Assembly: GCA_034509425.1 (NCBI GenBank)
Contig: JAVTVJ010000072.1
Span: forward strand, 248,001-312,000
Reading direction: 5' to 3'
DNA: 64,000 nucleotides
DNA from: Eopsaltria australis
Lineage: Eukaryota; Chordata; Aves; Passeriformes; Petroicidae
The notes under the pieces are model-generated. The model did not search any database, was not told the origin of the DNA, and saw only the letters and a program-made list of their open reading frames with translations. Of this stretch, positions 13,458 through 24,362 are shown piece by piece (the first letter of the stretch is position 1; every line of letters starts with the position of its first letter). The translations under genes and the position numbers were made by a program.

Positions 13458-13624
13458 TGGAGAAGACAGACTGAGAGGGTTGGTGTTGCTCATCCTGGAG
13501 AAGAGAAGAATCTAGGGAGATCTTATACCACCTTTCAGTACCTGAAGAGGGCCTGGAAGAGGAATGGAGATGGACTTTTCAAAAGGGTTTGTAGTGATAG
13601 GAAGAGGGGTAATAGTTTCAAACT
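13458..13624 (+). mobile_element. CR1 LINE 3' region, left part of an interrupted copy
   Basis: This is plus-strand CR1 sequence equivalent to the C-terminal ORF2 region. Diagnostic strings are 'gagaagacagactgagaggg', 'acctttcagtacctgaagag' and 'gtgataggaagaggggtaat'. It stops at 'tttcaaact', and the same CR1 resumes at 15144 with 'aaactaaaagagggtagg'. The gap is filled by an LTR. Together the two parts form one 5'-truncated CR1 of about 400 bp. Confidence 0.9.
13620..13624. repeat. 5-bp target-site duplication, left copy (aaact)
   Basis: 'aaact' immediately precedes the LTR terminus TGTAGTGG. The identical 'aaact' follows the other terminus, ATGACA, at 15144-15148. The duplicated bases belong to the host CR1, where only one copy is expected. 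A 5-bp duplication is usual for ERVL-like and several other retroviral elements. Confidence 0.9.
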
Positions 13625-15143
13625 TGTAGTGGTTTCAGTTTGCCTATTAAAGTTTCTGGTTAAACGCCAGCACACTTACCAAAATCTACTTAATTTTTGT
13701 TGTGAGATAAGGATTAGGAGTAGGCAAAGCAGGCTCAAACTTTAAGAATATAAGGAAAGTTTATTAATAAACCTAGGACAAAGAGAAAAAACAGAACCAG
13801 AACAAAACTTTTAGAACACTCCTCTTCCCCCCGCCCCCCCCCCCCTTCATTTCTTTCCCACTGACCATACAAAACACAACACTTCAACTTTCAGTCAGTT
13901 TACCACCTCTGAAATAGCCTTTGTCTCAGTTCATTTAGGGAGAGAAGTCTCTTTTGCTTATACCATGGACTCTCTGTAAGAAAATAGAGTTTTATGGGTT
14001 CAGCCATCCAGGAGGAAAATCTGTTTGTTGTGGAAGATTCCTCCCCACATACCTATAGCCTTCCCACAGCTACTACAGGGGGGTCATGACAGTCCATGTA
14101 GTACCCTTTTAAGGATGAGCTGTTCCATTACAGCAGCAAAGAAATTCCCCTTTTTGTTACTGGTAATAAAAGTTTTCCAGCAACTCCTCAGGACAAGGGA
14201 CAGCTTATAGTCTTTTTCGTTGTCTCTGTTCAAGCTTCTCATCAGGCTGTACTTCAGCATTTGCTTGTCTCCATGCAGGTGTCTTGGCTCACTGGCTGCA
14301 GTTAGAACCTCACATCCCCCCTTTAGACTATTTTCTCATGTATTACAGGGTATGTATTAGCTTAGTCTCAACCATGGTTCTCACAAAAGAGCTTTCAGCT
14401 TCACTACTGAAGCACTCCTCATACTCTTCCCTCTAGACATTGGTTCTACTTTCCTCACTGACTTTAAAGTCTGTATGTTACATTTCTGTAGGCATCTTCA
14501 TCTTCTCCTCTCAATGGGTGTCTGGAAGTTTAGTCCGGACATGGACTAAACTTCTCTCTCTCTTTTTTCTCAGGCCTTGTGATGCTCGTGTGGTCTCTGC
14601 TGGGCTGTTTGAAAGTCTGAGCCAGATGGCGCAAAGCAGTCAGAGTCTCAGTGCCCTGGCTCTGTGAAGTTGGCTCAGCTCAGTGGGGCCAGCCTGGCCT
14701 GGGGTAACAGCAGGGCCCGGCCCAGAACAGGACGGAGCCAGCCCGGCCCACTGAGGCCGGCTGAGTCGCTTTGGCCTGGGGCAACAGAACGAAGTTTTCT
14801 CGACTTGGCTGGAGCCAAGTGGAGCCCACCAGTCTCTCTCGCCCACAGCTGCCGTGAGGGACTGAAAGGTCAGCCCAGGCCCCCACTCCCCCTTCCCCTC
14901 CGCGCCATCCTGGTGGGCAGCCAAGCCACATGGCCTGGCCGGACCTCACCATGGGAGCAGAGGGGGCAGAGCGACCTCTTCTCTCTGCAAGCTAGAAGTC
15001 TAAAAAGAGCGCTTCTTCAGATTCTCTCTTGGTTTTATGAGTTTTGGAGGTGGAAACTCCAATACTTCCTTTGGGATACATCATTTCCAGCTCAACCTCT
15101 TTCTTTCTACACTGGAACTTTCAATTAAGGTTACCCCATGACA
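13625..15143 (-). mobile_element. 1.5 kb solo LTR inserted in a CR1, minus orientation
   Basis: The element runs from TGTAGTGG to CATGACA on the plus strand. It is flanked by perfect 5-bp duplications and contains no retroviral genes, so it is a solo LTR. Its minus-strand 3' end (near 13625-13780) matches the 3' end of the LTR at 27560-29184 almost base for base, including 'gagcctgctttgcctactcc' and 'ctgaaaccactaca'. The middle parts also align: plus 13900-14100 against the reverse complement of about 28670-28900. An internal GC-rich leader spans about 14640-14960. A TATA-like 'cataaaacc' (minus strand) lies near 15035, and a polyadenylation-like AATAAA near 13765. Its U3 is shorter than, and different from, that of the 27.6 kb copy. 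The 154-codon plus-strand frame at 14664-15128 runs antisense within it and is not a gene. Confidence 0.9.
13827..13845. repeat. Poly(C) tract
   Basis: Runs of C interrupted by a single G, inside the LTR. The related LTR has a purine-rich stretch at the matching place (about 28950-28980). Confidence 0.85.
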
Positions 15144-15148
15144 AAACT
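15144..15148. repeat. 5-bp target-site duplication, right copy (aaact)
   Basis: This is identical to 13620-13624. It marks the right edge of the LTR insertion. Confidence 0.9.
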
Positions 15149-15380
15149 AAAAGAGGGTAGGTTTAGATATTAGGAAGAAATTCTTTACTATGAGGATTGT
15201 GAGGCACTGGAACAGGTTGCCAGCCAGAGAAGCTGTGAATGCCCCATCCCTGGAAATGTTCAAGGCCAGGTTGGATGGGGCTTTGAGCAGCCTGGTGTAG
15301 TGGAAGGTGTCTGTCAATGGCTGGGGGATTAGGACTAAAGAATCCTTATGGTTCCTTTCAATCCAAACCATTCTATGATT
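15144..15380 (+). mobile_element. CR1 LINE 3' end, right part of an interrupted copy
   Basis: This continues the CR1 started at 13458. It reads 'agggtaggtttagatattag', 'ggcactggaacaggttgcca', 'tggaaatgttcaaggccagg', and ends at 15380 with 'accattctatgatt', the CR1 3' terminal octamer motif. The first five bases are the right copy of the LTR target duplication. Confidence 0.92.
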
Positions 15381-15825
15381 AGCACAATTCAGTACTGGCA
15401 AGTAATTATGGTGGCAAAATTGTGTGTAAGTAGTGACTGCTTTATTGGGAGGACAAAAAACACTTCTTTTTCACATTTCTTTTCACTGCCTGAAGCATTT
15501 CTGTGAAAAAGATACCTGAAAAAGCATGCTCTGGACCAGACGTGGAAGTGGCAGTAGCCTCTGCAGCAAAGGAAATCTTGTACCAAAATTCATGGAAACA
15601 CCCTTTGATGGTCAGATTTATTGATCAGCTTTACCAGAGTGCAAGTCTGAGATTTTCAGTCTTTTATCTGTGGTACATGGAAATCTGTAGGACATGTTCA
15701 AATCTGTCTTTGTATTAAATTTACAGAATTAAATTCCACAGTTGTCTTGGGAAATATTTAGAAGTCCATAAGCTGAAAAAGGTTGAAAATAATTTCTTCA
15801 CAAATACAGGTTCATGATATTTACA
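15381..15825. other. Spacer, no gene seen
   Basis: This lies between a CR1 3' end and the SINE. Two short overlapping frames on opposite strands (15389-15586 and 15503-15718) have no recognisable content. Confidence 0.5.
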
Positions 15826-15955
15826 GCATCACAGAATAGTCTGAGTTCAAAGGGACCCAGAAAGAACATTGAGTCCAGCTCTTAAATGAATGGATCATAT
15901 AGGGTTCAACCCATGACATAGGCGTTATTAACACCATTATTAACTGAGCTAATCT
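15826..15955 (-). mobile_element. tRNA-Ile-derived SINE with CR1-like tail (TguSINE1-like)
   Basis: Read on the minus strand, this starts with a tRNA-like head (about 15880-15955) and ends in a CR1-like 3' tail (about 15826-15880). The tail is recognisable on the plus strand as 'gcatcacagaatagtctgag' and 'gggacccagaaagaacattg'. In the head, the A-box region is visible as 'ttagctcagtt' and the B-box as 'gggttgaaccc' on the minus strand. The anticodon region reads 'gtgttaataacgcc', which keeps AAT for isoleucine. Base changes have destroyed several stems, so it is not a functional tRNA. This structure matches what I recall of zebra-finch TguSINE1, which borrows CR1 machinery through its shared 3' end. 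A decayed tRNA pseudogene beside a CR1 is the alternative, but the close junction favours a SINE. Confidence 0.8.
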
Positions 15956-16036
15956 CAGATTACTATTATGAGGGGCAGCCTGTCATATTTTGAGTAGGGA
16001 TCATTCTGACTGATCCACAACTTTTGCACTGACAAA

Positions 16037-16172
16037 AAATCATAGATTTATAGAATCATTTAGTTTGAAAAAGACCCCTAAGATGATCAAGTTGAACCAT
16101 AAACCCAGCACTGCCAAGTCCATCACTAAATGATGGCATGAAGCATCACACCTCTCCAGGGACAGTGACTCA
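16037..16172 (-). mobile_element. CR1 LINE 3' end fragment
   Basis: Plus-strand 'aaatcatagatttatagaat' followed by 'catttagtttgaaaaagacc', 'gatgatcaagttgaaccata' and 'cactgccaagtccatcacta' is the reverse complement of a CR1 3' UTR, including two terminal octamer-like repeats. The copy is about 135 bp and ends with 'ctccagggacagtgactca'. Confidence 0.9.
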
Positions 16173-16955
16173 GAAGATTTTTTTAGGACAAGATAGGCAT
16201 AAAAACCCCAATGACATAACAATCTATAAATATAACAAAGTCAGAAAAAAAGAGCTATCTTGTGATACTGGCAGCAAAACAAGGGGTGGAAATAGAAGTG
16301 ATAGATATAGCAGGACTGACATTAGGTTTTCTTTACTGTAATAAATACAAATTTACATCTAAGTCTTTGTATGGTGCTGATGAGGTTTGCTACAGATCCG
16401 CACAACTGTAGGATTAAGAGATCTGTAGGAATCTCTCTTCTTTTTATCACCTACCTTGCCCTTCCTATCCCATTACTTATTTACTTAGTATTCATACTTC
16501 TCCCACGTTCCTCTGTATTCCTGCCTCCAAAATCCTTTCTTTGCTTCAGGAAACTCACTAGGCTCATTAGATATGCATGCACCATTTGCTTGCATCCTCA
16601 GGAAGTGCCTGGGAAACCAAAATGAGATAGATGAGAACTGGAAAATGTACTGAAGAGGATTTAGAGTTGAATTTAAGCATTCTGATACAAAATTGAACAA
16701 GCTTCTGATTGTTCATGGTCCAAAAAACCTTTGTAGTTTTTTCAAATCTTATCCCTTATTATGGCACCTAAAACTCTGGAGAAGGAATACAGTAAACATC
16801 AATTCATATCTTCTTTGCCAGATCTTTTCCTGCCTCTCTCCCCATGCCCATCCTGCATCCTAATACATGGGGAACAAGTCCAGCTTTGTGATGGTCTTGT
16901 GAGGTGCAGTAGTTTCACTGCTGACTCCAGGGTTTAAAAGCACCAAGACTGGGAC

Positions 16956-17007
16956 AAAAAAAGAAAGAAAGAAAGAAAGAAAGAGAGAAAAAAAAAAAAA
17001 AAAAAAA
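16956..17007. repeat. (AAAG)n plus poly(A) microsatellite
   Basis: A short A run, then repeated aaag units, then gaga, then about 20 A residues. On the minus strand it gives the F/S-rich stretch of the 16915-17148 frame, which is therefore an artefact. Confidence 0.9.
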
Positions 17008-18336
17008 GCAGAAAAGCAGAACAGAGAATTTCCTGCCCTTTGTCCTATTTCTCAGATTTGTTGCAGGAGGATGGTTTCTATCCCAGCTACTACTGCCTCT
17101 GGGTTTTTTTGTTTTCCAGTCATAGCTCTGGAACTGCTGATGAACCAAAATCTTCTTAGCTGCTCCCAGTAATGCAATCTGTTGTTTGTATCTAAAATTA
17201 TTTTAATTGTCTAATTAGCATTTAATCACCTAAACTTTGGTCTTGTGTTCTGGGTTTTGATGAGTTGTGTATATTCAGTTTTGCTGTCACTTTCCTTCTG
17301 GTCTTTCTTTTCCCTTCATGTATGCTGAGAAAGTGTTTAAAATGTGCTTAAAACTTTTGTTTCCTTTTAAAACTATTTTGCTATCTTCAGCTACTAACTG
17401 AATTTAAAAATTCTGTAATAATGTTGTTTTCTGAACAATTCAAAATCAGATCTTAACTGCAGAAAATCAGTATATTACTGCATTAATAATGTGATATTAG
17501 TAGTTTGGTCTTAGAAGCTTGGTTATGGTTGAAGATAAAAGAAAGGAAAAGGCTGGGAAGGAGTATCTTTCTAAAGAAAATCAACAAGAATTAACAAGCT
17601 TTGGCTGTAGGAGGTTGCCTGAGGAAGGGAAGCTTGCCATACAGTATGTCTATATTTTCCAGTTATATAGTTTAGCCTAATAGCTCTGGTGACATATTCA
17701 GGATGCATCCCATTGGGATAAAATTTATTCACATGCTGTTTCTTGCTTGTGGTCAACTAAATATCAGAGAAAGAAAGACATCTCAAACTCAAGCAAACGC
17801 TGCTCATTGAAATAACGCATTTTAGGTTTTCTGGGTTTTTTACTGCTCTTGTTCTGGATTATATATCAGAGAAGAAATCAAACTGGTGGGACGCAGCAGT
17901 TTCCTCACCAATAAATTGTGCAGAGATTACTGTATGGAAAAGTCAGGCTGTGTATGGAGCCCATTCTGGTGTGGAGGATCACTGTCATTTTGCTCAGGTA
18001 GCATACTTAAAGGCCCAGATCACTGTGCCTTCTCCATTATGTCCCTGAGTCTTACAGGATTTCCAGCAACACAGATAAAAAGGGCTGCAAAAGCTATCTC
18101 CTGCCTGAGCTGCGGAATGGTTCTACTTGTAATCCTGTATTAACTAATACTAATGCTGTCTGCAGATAGAGGCTGTTCCTCGACTGTTTCAGTTAAAAAT
18201 TAGGTAAAATAATCTGTCTTTGCCTTAGAGTGATGTACTTGATTTTAGACTAAAAGTGCACACGGATGGAAGCTCACCCACTTAGTTCTCCTCTTTCTAG
18301 GAGGCAGTAACAACAGTTGAGAGCTGAATCCACAGC

Positions 18337-18402
18337 CTTTTCCTTCCTCCCTCTCTCCCTCTCCCTCTCTCCCTTCCTCCCTTTCTCTCTCTCACCCTCT
18401 GT
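18337..18402. repeat. Pyrimidine-rich (CCCTCT)n-like microsatellite
   Basis: Irregular repeats of cctccctctctccctct-type units over about 65 bases, almost purely C and T on the plus strand. Confidence 0.85.
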
Positions 18403-21400
18403 CCCACTTTATTCTAGTCTGGCACTGCAGAGGGAGGGCATTACCAGTGTCAAGACCAATGTGGTCACTGCACATTGAATTTTTACTTTATCATATGCAT
18501 GTTGTCATGACCATTCTTTGACATGAAAAGTATTTGCTATTATTCAAAGGATAATAACTTTAAGGGCCTAAGAGCATTCATTTTCAGTTGAGTCTAGTGA
18601 AATATACTGAAAGCTGTCATTAAATGTGTAGGAACACTTATTTCACTATCTGTCTGCAATTGCAGTCTGTAATCATTATCTCATCTTACTTATATATATA
18701 CATATCTATAAAATTGTTACCCAGTATAATTGGCAATCGTTCACAAACTTTGCCATAAACTTTACCATAAACTAGCCCTCTAAAAAATCTAGAAGATAGA
18801 TATTATTGACAGTTGCTGGGCAACTAACTATTGAATTCAAAGAAACAATGAAAGCGAGAAATGAATGATAAAGCATATTTACTAAATGTGGATTAGAAGG
18901 GTGATCATTAAAGGTTATGACTATCAGACCTGATAATGTTTGGGACAGACTTTGTCTTAGTCACACTAGATTGAATCAATTGAAGTAAAAAGAGTAACTT
19001 TGAATTAAAATCAGAGCAAAGATCCTCAATGTTTAACTGTTAATGCTGCAATACCTCGGCCTGTTAGTATTTTGTAAAGAGATTCCCCTTGCCTACTTTT
19101 TAAGGTGCAATTCTGAAAGGTTGGAAAAATAAAAAGTCTAATTTTTCTTGGATCCCAGGATGTGTGTCAAATTCTATTACTTATACTGACGTTAGGGAGA
19201 CGGGATACCAGAATATGCTAATCCCAGTTTTCAAAGCAGTGGATGAAAAAGAAAAGAAGGTATTGCACCATCCTTCATGGACATCTGTATGCAAACCTAG
19301 AGTTGCTACATAGAATAATATTTGGTATCAAAATGGTGGTAGGAAGAAGAGGTATTGCTGTGATTTTAGAGCTGATTGTAGACTGAGAAAGTTCCTCTAA
19401 TACAGACAAAATATTAAAATAAATTTTCCATTAGATTTAGTCTTAACACAGAAATGTGATCTTATCAAAACATTTGGAGCTTATTCATCTCTCATAGATT
19501 TGGAACTCAGCAGCAATATACATTTTTTACAAATCTCACATTTCATTATACATTATCAAAGATAACTAGATTCTTTTTTCTTTTAATACTGGCAAGGCTT
19601 TCCCTTGCAAGACCCTTCACAAGCTTCTGCATTTTTTTCACTTAAGATGCTGTGCAAAGTCACCTGTGTCAGAGCAGAACTCAAGTGCTGTCTCTAACTT
19701 TGTATCTCTAGGCAACCCTTTAATCTGTAGCTCCACAGTGTTGCTCTTTCCCAGGACTAGAAATGCTGTGATGTGAACACTTACATCCTTTGACTAATAC
19801 TGGATCCAAAAGTCTCCGTATCAGACGGGCAGTCCAGGTTTGGTTTATGTCAACATTTATTTATGATTTATTTCAGGGTTTGATACATGAATTGAAATGT
19901 AGACTTTACAAAGGTTTGAAATTCAGTGACCATTTTGGAGCTGGGAGAGAAGAAGAAATGAAATAATAGAATGCCTATAGTTGTATTTCTGCTGAGAAAG
20001 AATATCATGCTTGACCACTTTTAGGCCATGAATAGTTTTCAAGTTCTTCCAGGTCTATCTACTTCACATTTTTTCCTCCACGTTTTTCAGACTCTTCTGA
20101 AAAGAGATTTTTTTTAAATGTATGCAGCTAATTCTGTTGTTAACTAATGACAAGTACTATCTGTTCTTTTGAGTCTAAGTTTAGTCCCTTGAATATTTGT
20201 ATTCTGATACAACTGTTTGATGTCTTTTCCCTGTTCTTGGGAAACGTCAAGTTGCTCAAATCCCTGCAAAGCAGCAGAAGGAAACTGGCTTTACTCCTTT
20301 TGTTGCCTTTTTGCTTCTTCTGCTAAGTGCTGACAAGATATACTCAAATACAGATAAATTTTAACTGAATTCCCAATAGTCTTTGCACCTATATGCATTT
20401 ATAAACATATTTATGCCACTTCCTTCTTACTTTAGTAAAATAAACTTATAAATAGCAGAGTAATAACACTAGAATTAAAAAAAAAATAAAAATTAACAGA
20501 ATATCTAAACCTTGTATAGTCTAAAAGCATTTAGAATGCAGTGAAGACTGAAATATCATGTATCATATTGAAATGTAATATGATTTCTTTCCTCATTTGC
20601 CTTCCCTCATCAAGTTCAGGTACAGCTTATTAAAAGGGAAACAACATGTATAAAATTCAGTAATACAGTAAAATGTCAATGCCTGAACTGGATAAAGAGA
20701 ACAGTCCCATGAGTGCACTTACAGGTAAATTAAAATAAGAACATTGTGCAATTTTAACCAAAATTGTTATTTTAGTTGCCTAAGATCTGTGAAAATTGCC
20801 ATGGAAGGTAATACTGCTCCAAATTATTTCATCTTTCATTCAGAATGTGCTGTTAATTACAGGAGCACCTGTTAGACTGTACTCACTGTCAGCATTTCAA
20901 ATGAGCATGCTCAATTGAAATGAATCCTTTCATGGCTGAAATTGTATTTTTTGTGTGCCTTTGACGAACATATTTTGGCTATTATTGTTTGTTGAAGTAA
21001 AATGCACACTTTTTACAAACTTGTTACATTCAGGGTCAGAAGGACGCCCTAGATAATACAGTCCAGTATTGTGGTCTCTCACCCAGATATTCCTATGTCT
21101 AACCTGCATCTTCTGGTTATATCTCCTGGGAAATATTTTAAAGGGCATAAGAAGTTCACTCAGGGGAAAACCCTATTGATTGCTCAGAAATAAAAAATTA
21201 ATTAGTTAGTTTAAAAGGTTAGTCTTGCTTCTGATCTGAATGTGCTTGGGCTTAGCCATTAAATCTTGCAGTTACACCTTACTTGCTTATATACTTGTAG
21301 GCTCTGTACTTATCAACATCCCTTTACCAGTTGTTTGCATATCCAGATTCAAACACAATATGTTGCTGATGCAGATTTCCATATTCGAATCATCATTTCA

Positions 21401-21579
21401 ATTTTTATATCCACCCCAGGTACATGCTATCTTTTAAATTTTCTCATGTTATTTTGTAAGTTGTAGGTCAGATCTTGAGACAGTATCACAGTAATGATCC
21501 ACCTTAGTGACTCTCAAAATAACTATAAAATCTCTGTGGGTAATAACCAGGGGGAAAGGTAGTTGTGGGTGTGTGTCCT

Positions 21580-22262
21580 CCTCTATACTTCCAGTTGCAG
21601 GGAATGATGAAGGAATAAGCAGGACAAACCAGCAGACCTGTCTCTGAGCCTGGTGTCCACCAGCAGAATTTTGGGCTTTTTGGTCATGGATCAGTCTAAA
21701 CAACATCTGACCTGTTGGTGACAGATGGGAAATAAAGGAACTTCCTGCAGGAGTTAGCAGGGTTCATTGAAAAACTTTAAACTAGATTTGAAGAGGAAAA
21801 GGGAAAAAACCCCAAGGTCTTTAGAGATAAGTCTGGGCATGCCAGTGTTTGAGGTATGATTTTCTAGACAGGTCCTTTGGTCTCAGGTCTCTTTGTCATC
21901 TCAGTGGAGGTAGGGGAAGGAGATTCAGTTGTCAGCAATGACACAAGTTTTATTGATGTGTTAGAAACCATGGATGTGCCTGACAATGGTGGGAGTCTGT
22001 TGTAGACCACCCAATGAGGATGGAGACAGATGAAGTCTTTGTTACCAGGTAGGACTTCAACGTCCAGATGTCTGCTGGAAATGCAATGCAGGCTGCCCAG
22101 GGAAGTGGTTGAGTCACTATCCCTGAAGGTATTTAAAAAACATGCAGTTGTTTAATGGTTTAATGGTTCACTTGGAAATACTGGATTGAAATTTGAACCC
22201 AATAATCTTAAGGGTCTTTTCTAACCTAAATGATTTCATGTAGTTTCATGGATTATCTTCTG
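21580..22262 (+). mobile_element. CR1 LINE copy, probably internally deleted
   Basis: The right end is a clear CR1 3' terminus: 'ggctgcccagggaagtggtt', 'tatccctgaaggtatttaaa', 'aatcttaagggtcttttcta' and 'cctaaatgatttcatgtag'. The left part, including 'ggagttagcagggttcattg' (near 21750) and 'gtctgctggaaatgcaatgc' (near 22068), resembles the 5' and endonuclease-coding part of CR1. 'gacttcaacgtccagatgtc' recalls the endonuclease region that usually encodes a GDFN-type motif. If so, about 2 kb covering the reverse transcriptase is missing at about 22085. The left boundary is uncertain and the frame is broken. Confidence 0.65.
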
Positions 22263-23126
22263 AAAGAAACCCTCCTTATTGAACAACTGTATAAACAACT
22301 TTCTTCGTTCTGTTCCACATTCCCTTTTAATGTATCAAAGATTATGATTTTGAAAATGTTGCACAGATTTCGGAAGCTGTTTAATCTTTAGTTATTGGAA
22401 AACAAAAATAATTCATTGCTGTTTTTAAGGTGTAAATGCATCAACTGATATCTTAAAATTGACATGTTTTTTTAAATATTACACCATTAATCCCTAGCAA
22501 TCCCTAGTTTTCTGTGGTATGCCTACACAATTAATAAAGAAAGGATCACATAGTGTGGGAATGTATTCCCAGAAAAACTCTTTAAAAAGGAGATCTTGGT
22601 TATACAGTCCTAAAGAATCTGTAGATGTGAAGCAAGACATGAAATGTTGTGAAAAATTGAATTTCTCATCTATGCTTTGTCTTGAAATATTTTAAAATAC
22701 TATAGTGTGAAACAGTATGATAAAATGTATTATGCAAATGTTATTATGTTATTAGTCCTGTGAAGAAAAATATTTTTTGAGACTAAGGGCTAATTTTAAT
22801 CTAATTGTAATTTTGAAAGTTGTATAAAGCTTTTTTTGAGCACAACAGATTATTGTCCAGTACTAGATTGATTTAGTTTGGAACCATAGTTAAACGTTGT
22901 GTCCCATCTATGTGTTTTCCTGCCAGGTAAATCACTGATCTTCAAATAAAAAAGTCTTTTATTTTTCTTCCTTGATTTTATTTGTGAATGGATTTTCACA
23001 GCAATACACATTTTTCTTCACTTATTTTTTCAAAGAGGAATTTGCATATGACATTCATAACAAAACAAAATAATTAAACAAGAAAAGTGGGCTTTTTGTT
23101 GTTATTGTCTATTTAGTTTGGTCAGG
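22263..23126. other. AT-rich spacer, no gene seen
   Basis: AT-rich DNA between the CR1 3' end and an ERVL-type LTR. I see no repeat or coding signal. Confidence 0.55.
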
Positions 23127-23522
23127 GCCTTGGTTCTGTCCAGGATAGCATTAATTTTTGCTGTAGCCAAGACAGGGCATGGCAGGACCCAGGGGCTATG
23201 CTGTACCACCTCACATCATTTTCTGGGGAAGGAGGCTCCCTTCTGCATGGTGTAATGTGGCAAAGGGAGTGGCTGGGTGTTGTTGGGGGTGAGCAATCAT
23301 GTAAGAATCATGTGCCTCTTTTCCTGTACACTCTGTCATTAGTATCATTGCTGTTACTGTCCATTGCCTTATTTCACTGTTGTTTTCAATAAATTATTCA
23401 TATCTCAACCTGTGATCTTTACCTGTATTGCCACCAATTTTTCTCTCCAGCCTGCTGCAGGGGAGAGGAGAGGGGAGGACCAAATGGCACGTGGTTTGGA
23501 GTGTTTCAGGGTGAACTCTAGT
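23127..23522 (+). mobile_element. ERVL-type avian LTR, solo, diverged
   Basis: The start 'tggttctgtccaggatagca' followed by 'ttaatttttgctgtagccaa' resembles the start of the common avian ERVL LTR (TGTCCTGGTTT...GGGATAGAGTTAATTTT). Later parts fit too: 'gagcaatcatgt', a stretch of att/gtt repeats, AATAAA at 23388-23393, 'atctcaacctgtgatcttta' and a G-rich end near 23460-23490. No retroviral genes flank it. Both ends are decayed and no target duplication is visible, so boundaries are approximate. Confidence 0.75.
23388..23393 (+). promoter_or_regulatory. Polyadenylation signal AATAAA of the LTR
   Basis: AATAAA sits where ERVL-type LTRs carry their polyadenylation signal, just before the 'atctcaacc' block. 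It marks the R region of this LTR and supports plus orientation. Confidence 0.6.
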
Positions 23523-23969
23523 TTGGGGAATACCATTCCTAAACCATGGAAACCAGCCATCAACTCCAGGACTTCTGTTCTACAAGTTCATGCTCCAACA
23601 GCACTGCACAGGCACTGGCCTTCTTTGCTAAAGATGACATCTATGATTCTGTCTACCCAACGGCTGACCAGATGGAGCTTTCTGTAAGATTTCTGTGATG
23701 AAACTACTTAAATGCATGTTGATCCCAAGAAATCATGTCGAATTATGGGATGTATACTCCATATTTATCATCTGCGGATCTGGACAAGAGCTACCCTTGG
23801 GCATCAGTATGTACTTCTTACTACTTATAAGTACTTACCTCTCAAGAGGCCATCAAGCCTTCTGTTGTGACTTAATAATCACAAGGAATATCAGAAATTC
23901 TTGATCATTATCACTTAATTTATAAAAGAGTATGCTTGAAGTTAGAATTAAATTTGAGGCCAAAATGCT
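23523..23969. other. Spacer, no gene seen
   Basis: Between an LTR and a CR1. The 107-codon frame at 23364-23687 starts inside the LTR and runs out of it, so it is not a gene. Confidence 0.5.
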
Positions 23970-24362
23970 GTCTTGATCTGTCTAAATGTTCTTGAACTCT
24001 GTCAGACTTGGTACCATGACCACTTTCCTGGGGAGCCTGTTCTAGTGCCTGTCCACTCTTTGTGTGAAGAAACTTTTTCTAATATCCAACCTAAACCTCC
24101 TCTGACACAATTTCAGACCATTCCCTCGGGTTCTGTCCCTGGTCACCACAGAGAAGACATCAGTGTCTGCCCCTCCTCTTCCCCTCACAATGAAGTTGTA
24201 ACTGCAATGAGGTCTCCCCTCAGTCTTCTCCAGGATGAGGACACCAAGTATCCTCAGCCATTCCTCATACAACTTCCCCTTCAGATCCCTCACCATCTTT
24301 GCAACCCTCCTTTGGGCACTCTGTAATAGCTTTATTACTTCTTTATATGTGGTCACAGTGCA
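23970..24362 (-). mobile_element. CR1 LINE 3' region fragment
   Basis: Strong plus-strand signatures of reversed CR1: 'ttcttgaactctgtcagact', 'cctggggagcctgttctagt', 'aatatccaacctaaacctcc', 'ttctccaggatgaggacacc' and 'ctctgtaatagctttattac'. The minus-strand 104-codon frame (24042-24356) encodes the CR1 ORF2 C-terminus, including the conserved-looking RRVAKMVRDL and FSVVTRDRTRGNG strings. The extreme 3' UTR is missing and the copy is 5'-truncated. Confidence 0.9.

Larger units (their letters stand above)
16173..21579. other. Unique AT-rich DNA with simple repeats, no gene seen
   Basis: About 5.4 kb without a recognisable gene or transposon. It holds an AAAG/poly(A) tract at 16956-17007 and a pyrimidine tract at about 18337-18402. 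Open frames are under 90 codons and carry no motif. The 72-codon minus-strand frame at 20930-21148 has a basic N-terminus but nothing I can identify. Confidence 0.55.

Noticed and set aside
14664..15128. 154-codon plus-strand frame
   Set aside because: It is antisense to the LTR at 13625-15143, confined to its GC-rich part and opposed by two minus-strand frames.
15880..15955. Possible functional tRNA-Ile gene on the minus strand
   Set aside because: Substitutions disrupt several stems and the B box, and the sequence is joined to a CR1-like tail. A SINE explains it better.
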